A DNA stretch of 64,000 nt. Origin: Bacteroides fragilis. Lineage in GTDB: Bacteria > Bacteroidota > Bacteroidia > Bacteroidales > Bacteroidaceae. The DNA is taken from contig NZ_CP018937.1 of the NCBI RefSeq assembly GCF_002849695.1, positions 3,348,001-3,412,000 of the forward strand. Reading direction: 5' to 3'. A model generated the notes under the pieces. That model ran no database searches. It was not told the origin of the DNA and was given only the letters and a program-made list of their open reading frames with translations. The translations under genes and the position numbers were made by a program. Every line of letters begins with the position of its first letter. The stretch's first letter is position 1. Positions 54,554 through 63,888 of the stretch are shown piece by piece.

Positions 54554-55113
54554 GCCTCAAGATAATGATTAAGTGTATTACGTATTCTTAGTTTAGAGGC
54601 ATAATCCATCAATAGAGATATATTCTTATCGGGACGTTTCAGATAGGCTTGAAGGACTTCTGCCATCACATCAATTCCCACTTTATTTCGATACTTGACC
54701 ACATCACAAACCGAACGTTCCACATCAAAGATCGGCACATCGTATCCTTGTATTTCTTTCCGAGTAGCACCGATAGATAGTAATTTGTCAGATTGATATA
54801 TCAGTTGAAATTCGGGATATTCAGGCAGAACTACTTTTCGACTACGCTTAATGGCCACATAGTAAGCATTCGGAATCTGAGTAGTGAGATTATAAACCGA
54901 CCATGCCGACCAAAGACAGAGAATGCCATTAGGAACAATCAGGCGAATATCCACCATTGTACCTGCCAATGCGTCAATATGAGCGTATACGCCATTTTTT
55001 AAGCGCATAGCCTCTCCTTTGCGAACTGAGGCCTGCAATTGCTGTTCCTGCCAGTCAGTCAAACCTTGTGTAGAGACAAAGCCATTTTTTTTAAGTTGGT
55101 CTTCAATGCACAT
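54544..55113 (-). CDS. abiEi: AbiEi family antitoxin
   Basis: A 189-residue antitoxin using the ATG at 55113. A longer frame to 55137 needs TTG and would lie upstream of the inferred transcript start. The N-terminal winged helix (FVSTQGLTDWQEQQLQASVRKGEAMRLKNGVY, in two segments) is the AbiEi DNA-binding domain. The C-terminal domain has the family pattern GYDVPIFDVERSVCDVVKYRNKVG. It represses its own promoter in studied systems and neutralises AbiEii. A perfect 9-bp dyad overlaps the -7 element directly upstream, which fits autoregulation. Confidence 0.88.
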   Translation of the reverse strand: MCIEDQLKKNGFVSTQGLTDWQEQQLQASVRKGEAMRLKNGVYAHIDALAGTMVDIRLIVPNGILCLWSAWSVYNLTTQIPNAYYVAIKRSRKVVLPEYPEFQLIYQSDKLLSIGATRKEIQGYDVPIFDVERSVCDVVKYRNKVGIDVMAEVLQAYLKRPDKNISLLMDYASKLRIRNTLNHYLEAWL

Positions 55114-55134
55114 ATTCCCTATAACTATTGCTTG

Positions 55135-55168
55135 CAAATATACTGCAAATATTCAAATATGCAGTATA
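55135..55168 (-). promoter_or_regulatory. abiE promoter overlapped by an operator dyad
   Basis: On the minus strand TATATTTG (55142-55135) matches TAnnTTTG. The perfect dyad TATACTGCA (55139-55147) / TGCAGTATA (55160-55168) overlaps it. A repressor on the dyad would block the promoter. The transcript would start near 55128, leaving a 15-nt leader. Confidence 0.55.
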
Positions 55169-55366
55169 CTTTTAAGGGAAAAATACAGAAGTTATCACAA
55201 TCTTTTATTTTTATACGGATATACAATCAGAATTATCAAACTAACCGCCATTAAAACATCAATAATATTCCAAAGTAGTCGTCCTAAAGTAACTTTCATA
55301 AATGCTTGGAACATTACATATCAGTAATATTGACTTCTCAACAGATTCAAAGATATTATATAAAAA

Positions 55367-55400
55367 CAGCCGGAATCACCTGTTACGGTAATCCCGGCTG
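55367..55400 (-). terminator. Terminator of the polysaccharide operon
   Basis: CAGCCGGAATCACC pairs with GGTAATCCCGGCTG (12 of 14 bp) around a 6-nt loop. On the minus strand a run of five Ts follows, 26 bp past the stop of the last gene. Confidence 0.8.
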
Positions 55401-55425
55401 CCGCCTAAAACACGAATAACCGCCG

Positions 55426-56142
55426 TTACCCGTTTTCCATAGCAGACCACAACAGCCTGCTGTTTCTTTCTATCTCCTGCAATTTCATCGCCAAATCGTC
55501 ATCATCCTCCATCGAAAACGATTCACTATATCGCATCACCTTTGTATCCTCCCTGCCCGAACAGAGATATGTATACCAACCCTTTTTCAACAACATACGG
55601 CTGTAACTCAACGCTCCGTCACCATTGTAACCGAACAAGGAATATAGATTCAGCATCAGCCTGCATCCCGATTCCCGCAAGTGCAGATAGTCTTCCGTTC
55701 CCCAATAAAGTGAACGTTCCGGTTGCATCAAGACAGGGATATAACCCGACCGGCAGATGGCATGAATCATCTCACTGAGTCCTTCCGGCTGTTTTAAAGG
55801 AGACACATCTACCAGTAACTCCTTCCCCCCTCCTATCGTCAACAAATCTCCCTTCTCCAACAAAGCCGGAAATCCTTCATCCAAACGATATCTTGCCGAC
55901 AAACGCAAAGAGATATTACCGGAGTATTGCTGCTGTAAATATTGAAAGGCTTCTTTCAGAAAAGAAGAAGCATTCCCTTCATTTTCCACCTTTACCGGAG
56001 GTACACAGTAGATCTGCCTGACACCTTGCTGTTCAAGATAAGCCAATAAATCCAACGCTTTATCCTCAGGCAAAGCCCATGCATCCGTATTAAGTAATAA
56101 ATAAGGCTGAAAATCGGTATGTACCAAAGAAGAGAGAATCAT
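55426..56142 (-). CDS. Degenerate CpsB/YwqE-like (PHP-fold) protein
   Basis: A 238-residue protein in the position where capsule operons often carry a CpsB/CapC tyrosine phosphatase, and with the same outline: an N-terminal strand, LLAYLEQQGVRQIYCVPPVK and GYIPVLMQPERSLYW. However, the metal-binding signatures of active enzymes are changed. The opening DIHSHIL is LVHTDFQPYL, the TPH step is VPPVK and the AHPERY motif is MQPERSLYW with His replaced by Gln. It is therefore probably not an active phosphatase; it may bind the kinase or serve a structural role. It overlaps rmlC by 4 bp and is the last gene of the operon. Confidence 0.65.
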   Translation of the reverse strand: MILSSLVHTDFQPYLLLNTDAWALPEDKALDLLAYLEQQGVRQIYCVPPVKVENEGNASSFLKEAFQYLQQQYSGNISLRLSARYRLDEGFPALLEKGDLLTIGGGKELLVDVSPLKQPEGLSEMIHAICRSGYIPVLMQPERSLYWGTEDYLHLRESGCRLMLNLYSLFGYNGDGALSYSRMLLKKGWYTYLCSGREDTKVMRYSESFSMEDDDDLAMKLQEIERNSRLLWSAMENG

Positions 56143-56681
56143 AAATTTAAATCTTTCAACCGAGGATGCCTGCTGTCCTTCTCCGAGAGAATCACACGAT
56201 CTGCCGGAATACGCCAGTCAATACCTAAATCCGGATCATCCCAGGCAATGGCACCCTCACTATGCGGAGCATAAAAATTATCACACTTATACTGAAAAAC
56301 AACTGCCTCACTCAATACACTGAATCCATGTGCCAACCCACGGGGAATGAAAAATTGACGATGATTATCCTCCGTCAACTCTACTGCCACATGTTGTCCA
56401 AATGTAGGAGATCCTTTACGGATATCAACAGCTACATCCAATACCGCTCCTTTCACTACACGCACCAATTTACTCTGAGCAAAAGGGGCCTGTTGAAAAT
56501 GTAAACCACGAAGTACACCATAACTCGATTTACTTTCATTATCTTGGACAAACGTAGTCTTGCATACTTTTTCCTCAAACTCCCTCTGATTAAAAGATTC
56601 AAAAAAATATCCCCGGTCATCTTTAAAAATACGGGGCTCAAGGATAACAACCCCATCGATAGCAGTCTTTATTACATTCAT
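56139..56681 (-). CDS. rfbC: dTDP-4-dehydrorhamnose 3,5-epimerase
   Basis: A 180-residue cupin, full length for RmlC/RfbC. Key features are the RGYFFESFN start, the catalytic His in [45 protein letters not shown] and the catalytic Tyr region FQYKCDNFY. It catalyses the third step of dTDP-L-rhamnose synthesis. Its start overlaps rmlA by 4 bp and its stop overlaps the CpsB-like gene by 4 bp. RmlB and RmlD are not in the window and must be encoded elsewhere. Confidence 0.93.
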   Translation of the reverse strand: MNVIKTAIDGVVILEPRIFKDDRGYFFESFNQREFEEKVCKTTFVQDNESKSSYGVLRGLHFQQAPFAQSKLVRVVKGAVLDVAVDIRKGSPTFGQHVAVELTEDNHRQFFIPRGLAHGFSVLSEAVVFQYKCDNFYAPHSEGAIAWDDPDLGIDWRIPADRVILSEKDSRHPRLKDLNL

Positions 56682-57565
56682 TTCAAACCAAGTTCCTGTA
56701 TCACTTTCAACAAATACTGTCCGTACTGGTTCTTCAGCATCGGCTTTGCCAATTCACGCATCTTATCGGCACTGATCCAACCTTGCCTCAAAGCAATTCC
56801 TTCCAAACAAGCTACTTTCAATCCCTGACGCTTTTCTATCACTTCAATAAAAGTAGATGCTTCACTTAAAGAATCATGCGTACCGGTATCCAGCCAGGCA
56901 AAACCACGACCTAACAACTGAACTTTCAGTTCCTGATCTTTGAGAAATTCCTGATTCACTGTCGTTATCTCCAATTCTCCGCGTGCAGAGGGCTCTATTT
57001 TTTTTGCTACTTCCACCACCTTATTCGGATAGAAATAGAGCCCTACCACTGCATAATTAGACTTCGGTTCTTCAGGCTTCTCTTCCAGACTCAAGACGTT
57101 TCCTTCTTTGTCAAATTCAGCCACTCCATAACGTTCCGGATCACTTACCCAATAACCGAACACCGTTGCCTTCTGTTCCACTTCTGCCATGCGTACAGCT
57201 TCATTCAGCATACGGGTAAAACTCTGCCCATAGAAGATATTATCTCCAAGCACCAAACAGACTGAATCACTCCCAATGAATTCCTCACCGATAATGAATG
57301 CTTGAGCCAAACCATCCGGAGAAGGTTGTTCCGCATACTCTAAACGTATTCCGTAATCAGAACCATCTCCCAGTAAACGTCGGAAAGCAGGAAGATCATC
57401 CGGAGTAGATATAATCAAGATTTCACGGATACCGGCAAGCATCAACACCGAAACCGGATAATAAATCATCGGTTTATCAAAAATAGGAAGAAGCTGTTTA
57501 CTAACTCCTTTGGTGATGGGGTACAAACGAGTACCGGAACCACCAGCTAAAACAATGCCTTTCAT
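56678..57565 (-). CDS. rfbA: Glucose-1-phosphate thymidylyltransferase
   Basis: A 295-residue RmlA/RfbA. The nucleotide-binding loop [20 protein letters not shown] is at the N-terminus, followed by [24 protein letters not shown] with the metal-binding Asp, [19 protein letters not shown] and [13 protein letters not shown]. It makes dTDP-glucose from glucose-1-phosphate and dTTP, the first step of dTDP-rhamnose supply. It overlaps rmlC by 4 bp and follows a glycosyltransferase gene by 13 bp. Confidence 0.95.
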   Translation of the reverse strand: MKGIVLAGGSGTRLYPITKGVSKQLLPIFDKPMIYYPVSVLMLAGIREILIISTPDDLPAFRRLLGDGSDYGIRLEYAEQPSPDGLAQAFIIGEEFIGSDSVCLVLGDNIFYGQSFTRMLNEAVRMAEVEQKATVFGYWVSDPERYGVAEFDKEGNVLSLEEKPEEPKSNYAVVGLYFYPNKVVEVAKKIEPSARGELEITTVNQEFLKDQELKVQLLGRGFAWLDTGTHDSLSEASTFIEVIEKRQGLKVACLEGIALRQGWISADKMRELAKPMLKNQYGQYLLKVIQELGLK

Positions 57566-57578
57566 AAGTGCACCACTA

Positions 57579-58340
57579 TTATTTTATAAAGAATTCGGTT
57601 ATTTTATATAAATATCTGATTGACAACATAAAAACATTACTTTTCACACCATTTTCTCTAAAAGAGCGTAAATGTTCTTTCATTATTCGTATATGACTAC
57701 CAATGCCATTTGTACTAACTCCACCTAAACGCATTGTTACCATATCCAAAGGAATATATTTAATAGAAATTTTATTAACATATATATACCTTAACAATAA
57801 ATCAAAGTCAGCACAGATTTTATAATCTATTTTATATAGTCCATATTTAAAGAAACAATATTTTCGACAATAGAAACTTGGATGAGCTGGCATAAAACCA
57901 TATTTCATCAATGATGGTTTAAATATTTTCGAAGAATAATACCTAACTATTTTAGACAAATTATCAGATCTAACAAAATGAACATCACCGTATATCGCAT
58001 CTAAAGAGGCATCTTCAAATTCATTAACAATTTTCTGAAGGACTAAATCTGTTGTAAAATAATCATCAGAATTTAAAAAGCCAATAATATCCCCTGATGA
58101 CATTCTAATCCCTTTGTTCATAGCATCATAAAGCCCACCATCTTTCTCACTTACCCATTTCAACCTCCCATTAAATCCTGATTCATATTTTTTTATAATC
58201 TCAACAGTACTATCTTTAGACTCCCCATCAACTATAATATATTCTACATTATAATATGTTTGTGACAAAACAGAAAGTATTGTATAAGGTAATGTTAAAG
58301 AGCTATTATAAGTAACAGTTACAAGAGAAATTTTCAACAT
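57579..58340 (-). CDS. Family 2 glycosyltransferase
   Basis: A 253-residue GT-A fold enzyme. It starts [19 protein letters not shown], followed by [32 protein letters not shown] and the metal-binding NSDDYF (about 90-95). The [13 protein letters not shown] motif is typical of WcaA/WfgS-like capsule or O-antigen transferases. No membrane segment is present, so it acts on the inner face of the inner membrane on lipid-linked sugar. It is AT-rich like its neighbours, as expected of exchanged polysaccharide genes. Confidence 0.88.
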   Translation of the reverse strand: MLKISLVTVTYNSSLTLPYTILSVLSQTYYNVEYIIVDGESKDSTVEIIKKYESGFNGRLKWVSEKDGGLYDAMNKGIRMSSGDIIGFLNSDDYFTTDLVLQKIVNEFEDASLDAIYGDVHFVRSDNLSKIVRYYSSKIFKPSLMKYGFMPAHPSFYCRKYCFFKYGLYKIDYKICADFDLLLRYIYVNKISIKYIPLDMVTMRLGGVSTNGIGSHIRIMKEHLRSFRENGVKSNVFMLSIRYLYKITEFFIK

Positions 58341-58379
58341 ATTAATAAATAAAATTCATTAAATAACAAATTACTAAGA

Positions 58380-59444
58380 TTAGACATTTCTAACAAACAT
58401 CAACAAGTTAGTATAAAAATTATCGTAATCAGAAGCAAAATCAATCAATAATTTATCACATGAACTTATAAATTCATCTTCATTAAAAGAATCAATATAT
58501 CTTCTTATTTTATAAGATATATCACGGCAATTTACAACAGACAAACCTAATTTATATTTCTGTACATATTCTCCTTGAGTTGAACCATCTGTGACAATTA
58601 AAGGTTTACGGTGAATCAATGCTAAATAAAAGCGATTAGACATTAGTGTCATTTCCTTTCTCACCCTTGATTGAAAAATGTTAATAAAATTTGATTGAAT
58701 ATAAAAATCTGCTTCTTCCTCTTTAGAATAATAACCTTGGAAATACACATTCTGAACTTTATTTTTCTTCACATAATACTCTAACGCCTTAGAAGCTATT
58801 CCTCTACCAATAAAATTCAAGCTAAAATCATCTAAATTTTGCAATGCCGATACAACCTGCATATTTGCTTGATAATCTCTGATCTGCCCAATAGTAGAAA
58901 CAATAATCGGGCCATCCACCATTGGAAAAGTCGAATGCTGACCAATAACCGACCTTACAATATCAATATCAAAATTGTGACTTATAACAAAATCATATTG
59001 AGCAGGAAACACCTTTTTAAAACCTTGAGAAGAGATTGAAATACAATAACTTATATCACACATTTTTTTAAAACGAGACATAAACTTTTGCTCAATACTT
59101 AAATCTCTAAAATCAAACCAAAACCGTCCTGAGTAATATTTCTTCAGGAAACCATACATAAAAACTCCAATAGCACCTCCAAAAACAATCAACTTATCAT
59201 ACTTTGACTTTAGCACTTCTTTTTTGACAAAGTTAGCATATTTATAGTAATCTATCACTTTACCCAATATATTTCGGGTATTACGAGCCGAATAATGAAA
59301 AACTATACCTTCATCCTCTCCAAGTGATTCTCTGTCCCACGAAATTACATCATAATTTATGTCATTAGAATCAAGCACTTTTTTAAATATTTCAACATAT
59401 GGACACAGCTTAATATTAGCCGCAAGTATTAACCCGATTTTCAT
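58380..59444 (-). CDS. GT-B glycosyltransferase, unassigned family
   Basis: A 354-residue protein with a GT-B layout. The N-terminal Rossmann half (IGLILAANIKLCPYVEIFKK, YDKLIVFGGAIGVFMYGFL) joins a C-terminal half with PIIVSTIGQIRDYQANM, FIGRGIASKALEYYV, VQNVYFQGYYSKEEEADFY and SNRFYLALIHRKPLIV. It lacks the strong GT4 EGxxxxxxEAMA signature, so the family is uncertain. Its place between EpsG and a GT2 gene makes a role in assembling the repeat unit likely. Confidence 0.7.
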   Translation of the reverse strand: MKIGLILAANIKLCPYVEIFKKVLDSNDINYDVISWDRESLGEDEGIVFHYSARNTRNILGKVIDYYKYANFVKKEVLKSKYDKLIVFGGAIGVFMYGFLKKYYSGRFWFDFRDLSIEQKFMSRFKKMCDISYCISISSQGFKKVFPAQYDFVISHNFDIDIVRSVIGQHSTFPMVDGPIIVSTIGQIRDYQANMQVVSALQNLDDFSLNFIGRGIASKALEYYVKKNKVQNVYFQGYYSKEEEADFYIQSNFINIFQSRVRKEMTLMSNRFYLALIHRKPLIVTDGSTQGEYVQKYKLGLSVVNCRDISYKIRRYIDSFNEDEFISSCDKLLIDFASDYDNFYTNLLMFVRNV

Positions 59445-59447
59445 TAT

Positions 59448-60536
59448 TTAATCTTTTAAGAATATTGTTTTATATGGTAAAAAGCTAGCTTGTTCAATAA
59501 GTCCATTATTATAACTGTTCGCTAACAGATATAAATTCAAGAAAAAAAGTATAGTAAAACTTATCATAACGGTTTGCTTCACTAAGGCTCTATATTTCAA
59601 ATCAAAAGTATATATGAGTGCAGGAAATAGAATTATCAGCCAAACAATAAAAAAGAGTGAAAGTCTAAAGCCAAAAATAGATTGAAAACTAAAAATAGTC
59701 CATATGCAAGTACCAAAATTCATTAAGTTCAAGAAAAACAAATTATGTTTATTCACTCGGACTAATCTATTCCAATAAATCAAAAAGACAGCATCAATCA
59801 CATATATTAAATATTTATATATATTACCTTCACTATACTGATCGGCAAATTTCAAATAATAAGATAGAACTCCCCACATAGGGTTAGCACTAAAGGACAT
59901 TACTAATCCCTGAACAATGGTATCAACTAATAAAGAACACAACAACATAATTATATTAAATTTACGTCCTCCTTTTAACCAATAAATTAACGGAATTAGA
60001 AATCCAATATATGCAGAAGAATGAATTCCAGATGATACAGCTACAACAATCAAGAAAAATAGTTTTTTCTTATCAATAAATAACGTACATGCGTACATCA
60101 CCATTAATACGGCTGTAAAGTTTCGAACAATCGTCAGTGATTGCAAATAAAAAATAGAGAATGTAAAGAATAAAAAAACAGACAAAGCAGGATTTACTGA
60201 ATACTTTAATACTATTTCCCGAAGACAAACAAAAACAATTACAGAATTTACGATAAAAAATAATTGTGTAAATGTATAGCGAGAGAAATAAATGAGCCAC
60301 TTACTTAACCACTCAAATCGCTCTACCTTATCATCAGTTAATCGACCTTCAATAGCATCTGTATAATTGCCATAATCCCAGCCGACATTGTAACGTAAAG
60401 CGGAGAAGAGTAACAACCCCCATAATACAACTTTTATTCCTAAATCATATCGGGTTTTGTAATACGAACAAACCCAACATAACAATACAAGAAAAATATA
60501 AGGAATAAAATGATAAAAAGTTATTTGATCAAGCAT
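59448..60536 (-). CDS. EpsG-family polysaccharide polymerase (Wzy-like)
   Basis: A 362-residue integral inner-membrane protein, using the ATG at 60536 (a TTG lies one codon upstream). About 9-10 hydrophobic segments are visible. The signature LLFSALRYNVGWDYGNY near residue 40-58 is the EpsG hallmark, and the later IVRNFTAVLMVMYA and VSSGIHSSAY match the family. EpsG/Wzy proteins join repeat units on the periplasmic side after flipping. No Wzx flippase is in this window, so it probably lies upstream. It is 3 bp from the next gene. Confidence 0.85.
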   Translation of the reverse strand: MLDQITFYHFIPYIFLVLLCWVCSYYKTRYDLGIKVVLWGLLLFSALRYNVGWDYGNYTDAIEGRLTDDKVERFEWLSKWLIYFSRYTFTQLFFIVNSVIVFVCLREIVLKYSVNPALSVFLFFTFSIFYLQSLTIVRNFTAVLMVMYACTLFIDKKKLFFLIVVAVSSGIHSSAYIGFLIPLIYWLKGGRKFNIIMLLCSLLVDTIVQGLVMSFSANPMWGVLSYYLKFADQYSEGNIYKYLIYVIDAVFLIYWNRLVRVNKHNLFFLNLMNFGTCIWTIFSFQSIFGFRLSLFFIVWLIILFPALIYTFDLKYRALVKQTVMISFTILFFLNLYLLANSYNNGLIEQASFLPYKTIFLKD

Positions 60537-60540
60537 CAAT

Positions 60541-61680
60541 CTATATTTCTAACAAATCGGCCCATTTTTGCTGCCAATTTCTAATAGAAAAAGAACATTC
60601 TACACTTTCACGAGCATTTATTACCATCCTATTAAAATTTTCTTTGGGCATAGTTAATGCATATTGCATTTTTTCATAAAAATCTTCTTCGGATGGATAG
60701 CACATCAGGCCATTATATCCATCTAAAATAATATTAGATATACCCCCAACAAAAGTAACAACAGGCAAGCATCCTGCTGCCATAGCCTCACATAACGAAA
60801 GAGATGTCCCTTCAGAATAAATAGTTGGAACTACAGCAATATCATAATGATAATGAAATACTACGCTATCTACAGGATTAAATGTTGTCAACTTTACTCG
60901 TGGTTCGTCTTCAAAAGCTGATTCTATTAAATGTTTTAATTCCCCATCACCTGCAAAGGTAATTTCAATATTATCATATTGTGATAAAAGTTTTTTTGAA
61001 ATTTCCACAAACATTTGTGTTCCCCGACACTCCACAAAACGACGAGCGAATATGATTTTTATTTTCTCTCGCTGATCTAACTTTTCATTTATTTTTTCCT
61101 TATCAATAAAATTAGACGTGTAATTAGGGATAACACGCACTTTCATCCCCTTCCAAATAGTATCAAGAGTTCTATACCAATTTATATAATTATAATCGAC
61201 GCAAACTAAATTTTTATAATTAGAAAAACGTTTTACATGAATATAGCAACGCAAAAACTTAAAAAAGCGTGCAACAACACGACCTTTTTTTTCTATAGAA
61301 GCTTGATATTGATATGGATAATCAAATCCAATACCATGTTGTATAGCAATGACCTGCTTATGATAGGCTTTTATACCCAATAATTCAGTCGCTACTATTA
61401 GCCTATCTTGCGAAGTTGATATTTCCTGTATAGCATAATTATATAGTGCTTGATAAATACTTTCATACCATCGCTTTCTTAATACAACCCCACGAACAAC
61501 AATATCATCCACGGTTACCTTAAAATTATCATCTGACGGTATAATGACTTCTACTTTATGACCTTTAGACAGTATTAATTTGGCTAAATCCTGAATATAG
61601 GTTTCCATTCCACCAATACCAAATCGATCATTTCTTTTATCAAATGATTTACTATAAGTAATTATAACAAACTTAGCCAT
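60541..61680 (-). CDS. Family 4 glycosyltransferase
   Basis: A 379-residue GT-B enzyme. The acceptor half opens with RFGIGGMETYIQDLAKLILSKGHKVEVI (in two motifs). The donor half has KIIFARRFVECRGTQMFVEI, ITFAGDGELKHL and the GT4 signature EGTSLSLCEAMAAGCLPVVTFVGGI with its two Glu residues. It adds one sugar to the lipid-linked repeat. It starts one base before the wecB stop (stop-start overlap), a sign of coupling. Confidence 0.9.
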   Translation of the reverse strand: MAKFVIITYSKSFDKRNDRFGIGGMETYIQDLAKLILSKGHKVEVIIPSDDNFKVTVDDIVVRGVVLRKRWYESIYQALYNYAIQEISTSQDRLIVATELLGIKAYHKQVIAIQHGIGFDYPYQYQASIEKKGRVVARFFKFLRCYIHVKRFSNYKNLVCVDYNYINWYRTLDTIWKGMKVRVIPNYTSNFIDKEKINEKLDQREKIKIIFARRFVECRGTQMFVEISKKLLSQYDNIEITFAGDGELKHLIESAFEDEPRVKLTTFNPVDSVVFHYHYDIAVVPTIYSEGTSLSLCEAMAAGCLPVVTFVGGISNIILDGYNGLMCYPSEEDFYEKMQYALTMPKENFNRMVINARESVECSFSIRNWQQKWADLLEI

Positions 61681-62810
61681 TATCTCAAATAGTTTACAAT
61701 TCTAACTGAGGCTTGACCATCTCCATAAGGGTTATCAATATGACTCATTTCTTTGTAGCGCATAGAATTATCTAATAAATCCAAAGCTTCCCTCACAATT
61801 AATTCTCTATTTGTTCCTACCAAAACAACAGTACCAGCATCGACTGCTTCTGGTCTCTCTGTTGTTTCGCGCATTACAAGTACAGGTTTACCTAAAGATG
61901 GAGCTTCCTCTTGTACCCCACCACTATCAGTAATAATAAGTCGTACTTTATCCATTAGCCATACAAATGCTGGATAGCCTAAAGGAGAAATTAGTTGAAT
62001 ATTACAAACTCCTTTCAATATACTATTTACAGGCTCTTGAACATTTGGATTTGGATGAACAGGATAAACAATTAATGTATTAGGGCGTTTCTCTGTAATA
62101 TCTTTCAATGCATTACATATATTAACAAAGCCCTTTCCGAAGTTTTCTCGACGATGCCCTGTGACCAAAATAATATCCTTTGTCAAGTCAATAGTAGATT
62201 TCAAATTATCTATTTCCTCATTAATATAATCTTCTTCATTTACTTTTAAAGTACTATAATATAACGCATCAATCACAGTATTACCTGTCAAATATATCAT
62301 ATCCTTATTTATAGATTCCTTTAACAGATTCTCAACAGCTTTTTCTGTCGGAGCAAAATGAACATCAGTAATCCTCCCTGTTATTTGTCTATTCATTTCT
62401 TCCGGGAACGGTGCCCATTTATTCCATGTACGTAATCCAGCTTCAACGTGAGCAACCTTACAATGAGCAAAATATGCTGCTAAAGCAGTTGCAGTTGAAG
62501 TAGCAGTATCCCCATGAACAAATACATAATCAGGACAAAAATTTTCTAATACAGGTTTAATTCCCAACAAAACATCTACCCAAATATCATTAAGAGTTTG
62601 ATTAGGCTTCATCAAGTTTAAGTCATAATCAGGTATGATACCAAAAAAATCTAATACTTGATCAAGCATCTGACGATGTTGAGCCGTAACACAAACCTTT
62701 ACACAAAACTCCTCATTGTATTTCTTAAATTCTTTTACTAAAGGTGCCATCTTTATAGCTTCCGGACGAGTACCAAAAACTATTAATATCTTCTTTCTCA
62801 ACTTACCCAT
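61680..62810 (-). CDS. wecB: UDP-N-acetylglucosamine 2-epimerase, non-hydrolysing
   Basis: A 376-residue cytosolic epimerase of the WecB/MnaA type. It has FGTRPEAIKMAPLV at the start, FVHGDTATSTATALAA, VEAGLRT, PEEMNRQITGRITD, VTGHRRENFG and the closing DSGGVQEEAPSLGKP with MRETTERPEA. It turns UDP-GlcNAc into UDP-ManNAc, so ManNAc or a derivative (for example ManNAcA) is likely in the polysaccharide. It overlaps the WbsX-like gene by 8 bp. Confidence 0.93.
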   Translation of the reverse strand: MGKLRKKILIVFGTRPEAIKMAPLVKEFKKYNEEFCVKVCVTAQHRQMLDQVLDFFGIIPDYDLNLMKPNQTLNDIWVDVLLGIKPVLENFCPDYVFVHGDTATSTATALAAYFAHCKVAHVEAGLRTWNKWAPFPEEMNRQITGRITDVHFAPTEKAVENLLKESINKDMIYLTGNTVIDALYYSTLKVNEEDYINEEIDNLKSTIDLTKDIILVTGHRRENFGKGFVNICNALKDITEKRPNTLIVYPVHPNPNVQEPVNSILKGVCNIQLISPLGYPAFVWLMDKVRLIITDSGGVQEEAPSLGKPVLVMRETTERPEAVDAGTVVLVGTNRELIVREALDLLDNSMRYKEMSHIDNPYGDGQASVRIVNYLR

Positions 62811-63888
62811 TTATAATTTTTGCTAGTGATGATATATACTTTTTTCCAAATTTTAGATCAGGTTCCATATAATTTCCTTCTCCCCATTCATTCCATGACT
62901 TCAAAAAAACAAGACGATACTCTTCAGGTTTATCTCTAACTACATCTAATACAGAAGTAACATGTTCCGAGAAAAGTTCAGGAGTAGAATTATTTAAGAC
63001 ATAGCCCCCTCTTCCACTACGAGGAGTATGATCCCAATTAGGAATCAATGTCGGAATTATATCTAAATTTCTTTCTTCCTCTCCAACAAAAGAATGAATC
63101 ATATCTTCATATTCATATATACGAGGCATGTTCCTGAATAACGAGTTCATCCGATCCATGATATATCCAAGTACTGATCGTTTCTGCATCCACTCCCATA
63201 ATCTAACTAAATTAACGCTATCAAAACCTTTCGCCAAAATAGTTCCGATCTCCCTTGAATCAACAGTTTGTCCTACAAAATAAATACCATTTAATCCATT
63301 TTCTTTAGCCAATTGATTCCATAATTTTATAAACGCTACTATGTCAGGAAAGAGCAATGGCTTATAAACCATAAACAGAGGTTTACCATTCACATTTATG
63401 TATCTAGTATCCTTGAATGCAGGCAATAACTCATAAAAATGCATCACATAATCCTTTTCTCCTAAATATTTTTGTTCTACCAACATTTTAGAACTATAAT
63501 TACCATCTTTATTCCACAATTTAGCATGCCAAGATTCATTCGCCCAGCATAAGCAAAAAGGATACTCAGGTTTACCTAATTTCAAGACCTCATTAAATGG
63601 ACCTTCAAGTTCTCTTTTTCCATTCCCAAACCAATAATGGTAATAACAGAACCCCTCAATTCCGGCTTCTTTAGCCATCTTAGCTTGCTCTTCCCGTATT
63701 TCAGGTAACCTTAAATCATAATAGCCCAAATCTGCAGGGATTTTAGGTTGATAATGCCCACGAAACAGTGGTTTAGCCTTACCTACATTAGTCCACTCCG
63801 TAAATCCTTTTCCCCACCATCTATCATTATCTACAGTTGGATGATATTGTGGTAAATAAAATGCTATAACGCGTGCTTTTTTTTTCAT
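62803..63888 (-). CDS. WbsX-like (GH99-related) polysaccharide biosynthesis protein
   Basis: A 361-residue protein with the TIM-barrel pattern of the WbsX / GH99-like family. It begins with [26 protein letters not shown] (in two blocks), then [44 protein letters not shown] and the late [16 protein letters not shown]. The acidic and Trp residues that shape the GH99 pocket are present. Members occur in O-antigen and capsule loci, where they may act as glycosyltransferase-like or trimming enzymes; the reaction is unproven. The start overlaps the upstream acyltransferase stop (ATGA). Confidence 0.88.
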   Translation of the reverse strand: MKKKARVIAFYLPQYHPTVDNDRWWGKGFTEWTNVGKAKPLFRGHYQPKIPADLGYYDLRLPEIREEQAKMAKEAGIEGFCYYHYWFGNGKRELEGPFNEVLKLGKPEYPFCLCWANESWHAKLWNKDGNYSSKMLVEQKYLGEKDYVMHFYELLPAFKDTRYINVNGKPLFMVYKPLLFPDIVAFIKLWNQLAKENGLNGIYFVGQTVDSREIGTILAKGFDSVNLVRLWEWMQKRSVLGYIMDRMNSLFRNMPRIYEYEDMIHSFVGEEERNLDIIPTLIPNWDHTPRSGRGGYVLNNSTPELFSEHVTSVLDVVRDKPEEYRLVFLKSWNEWGEGNYMEPDLKFGKKYISSLAKIING

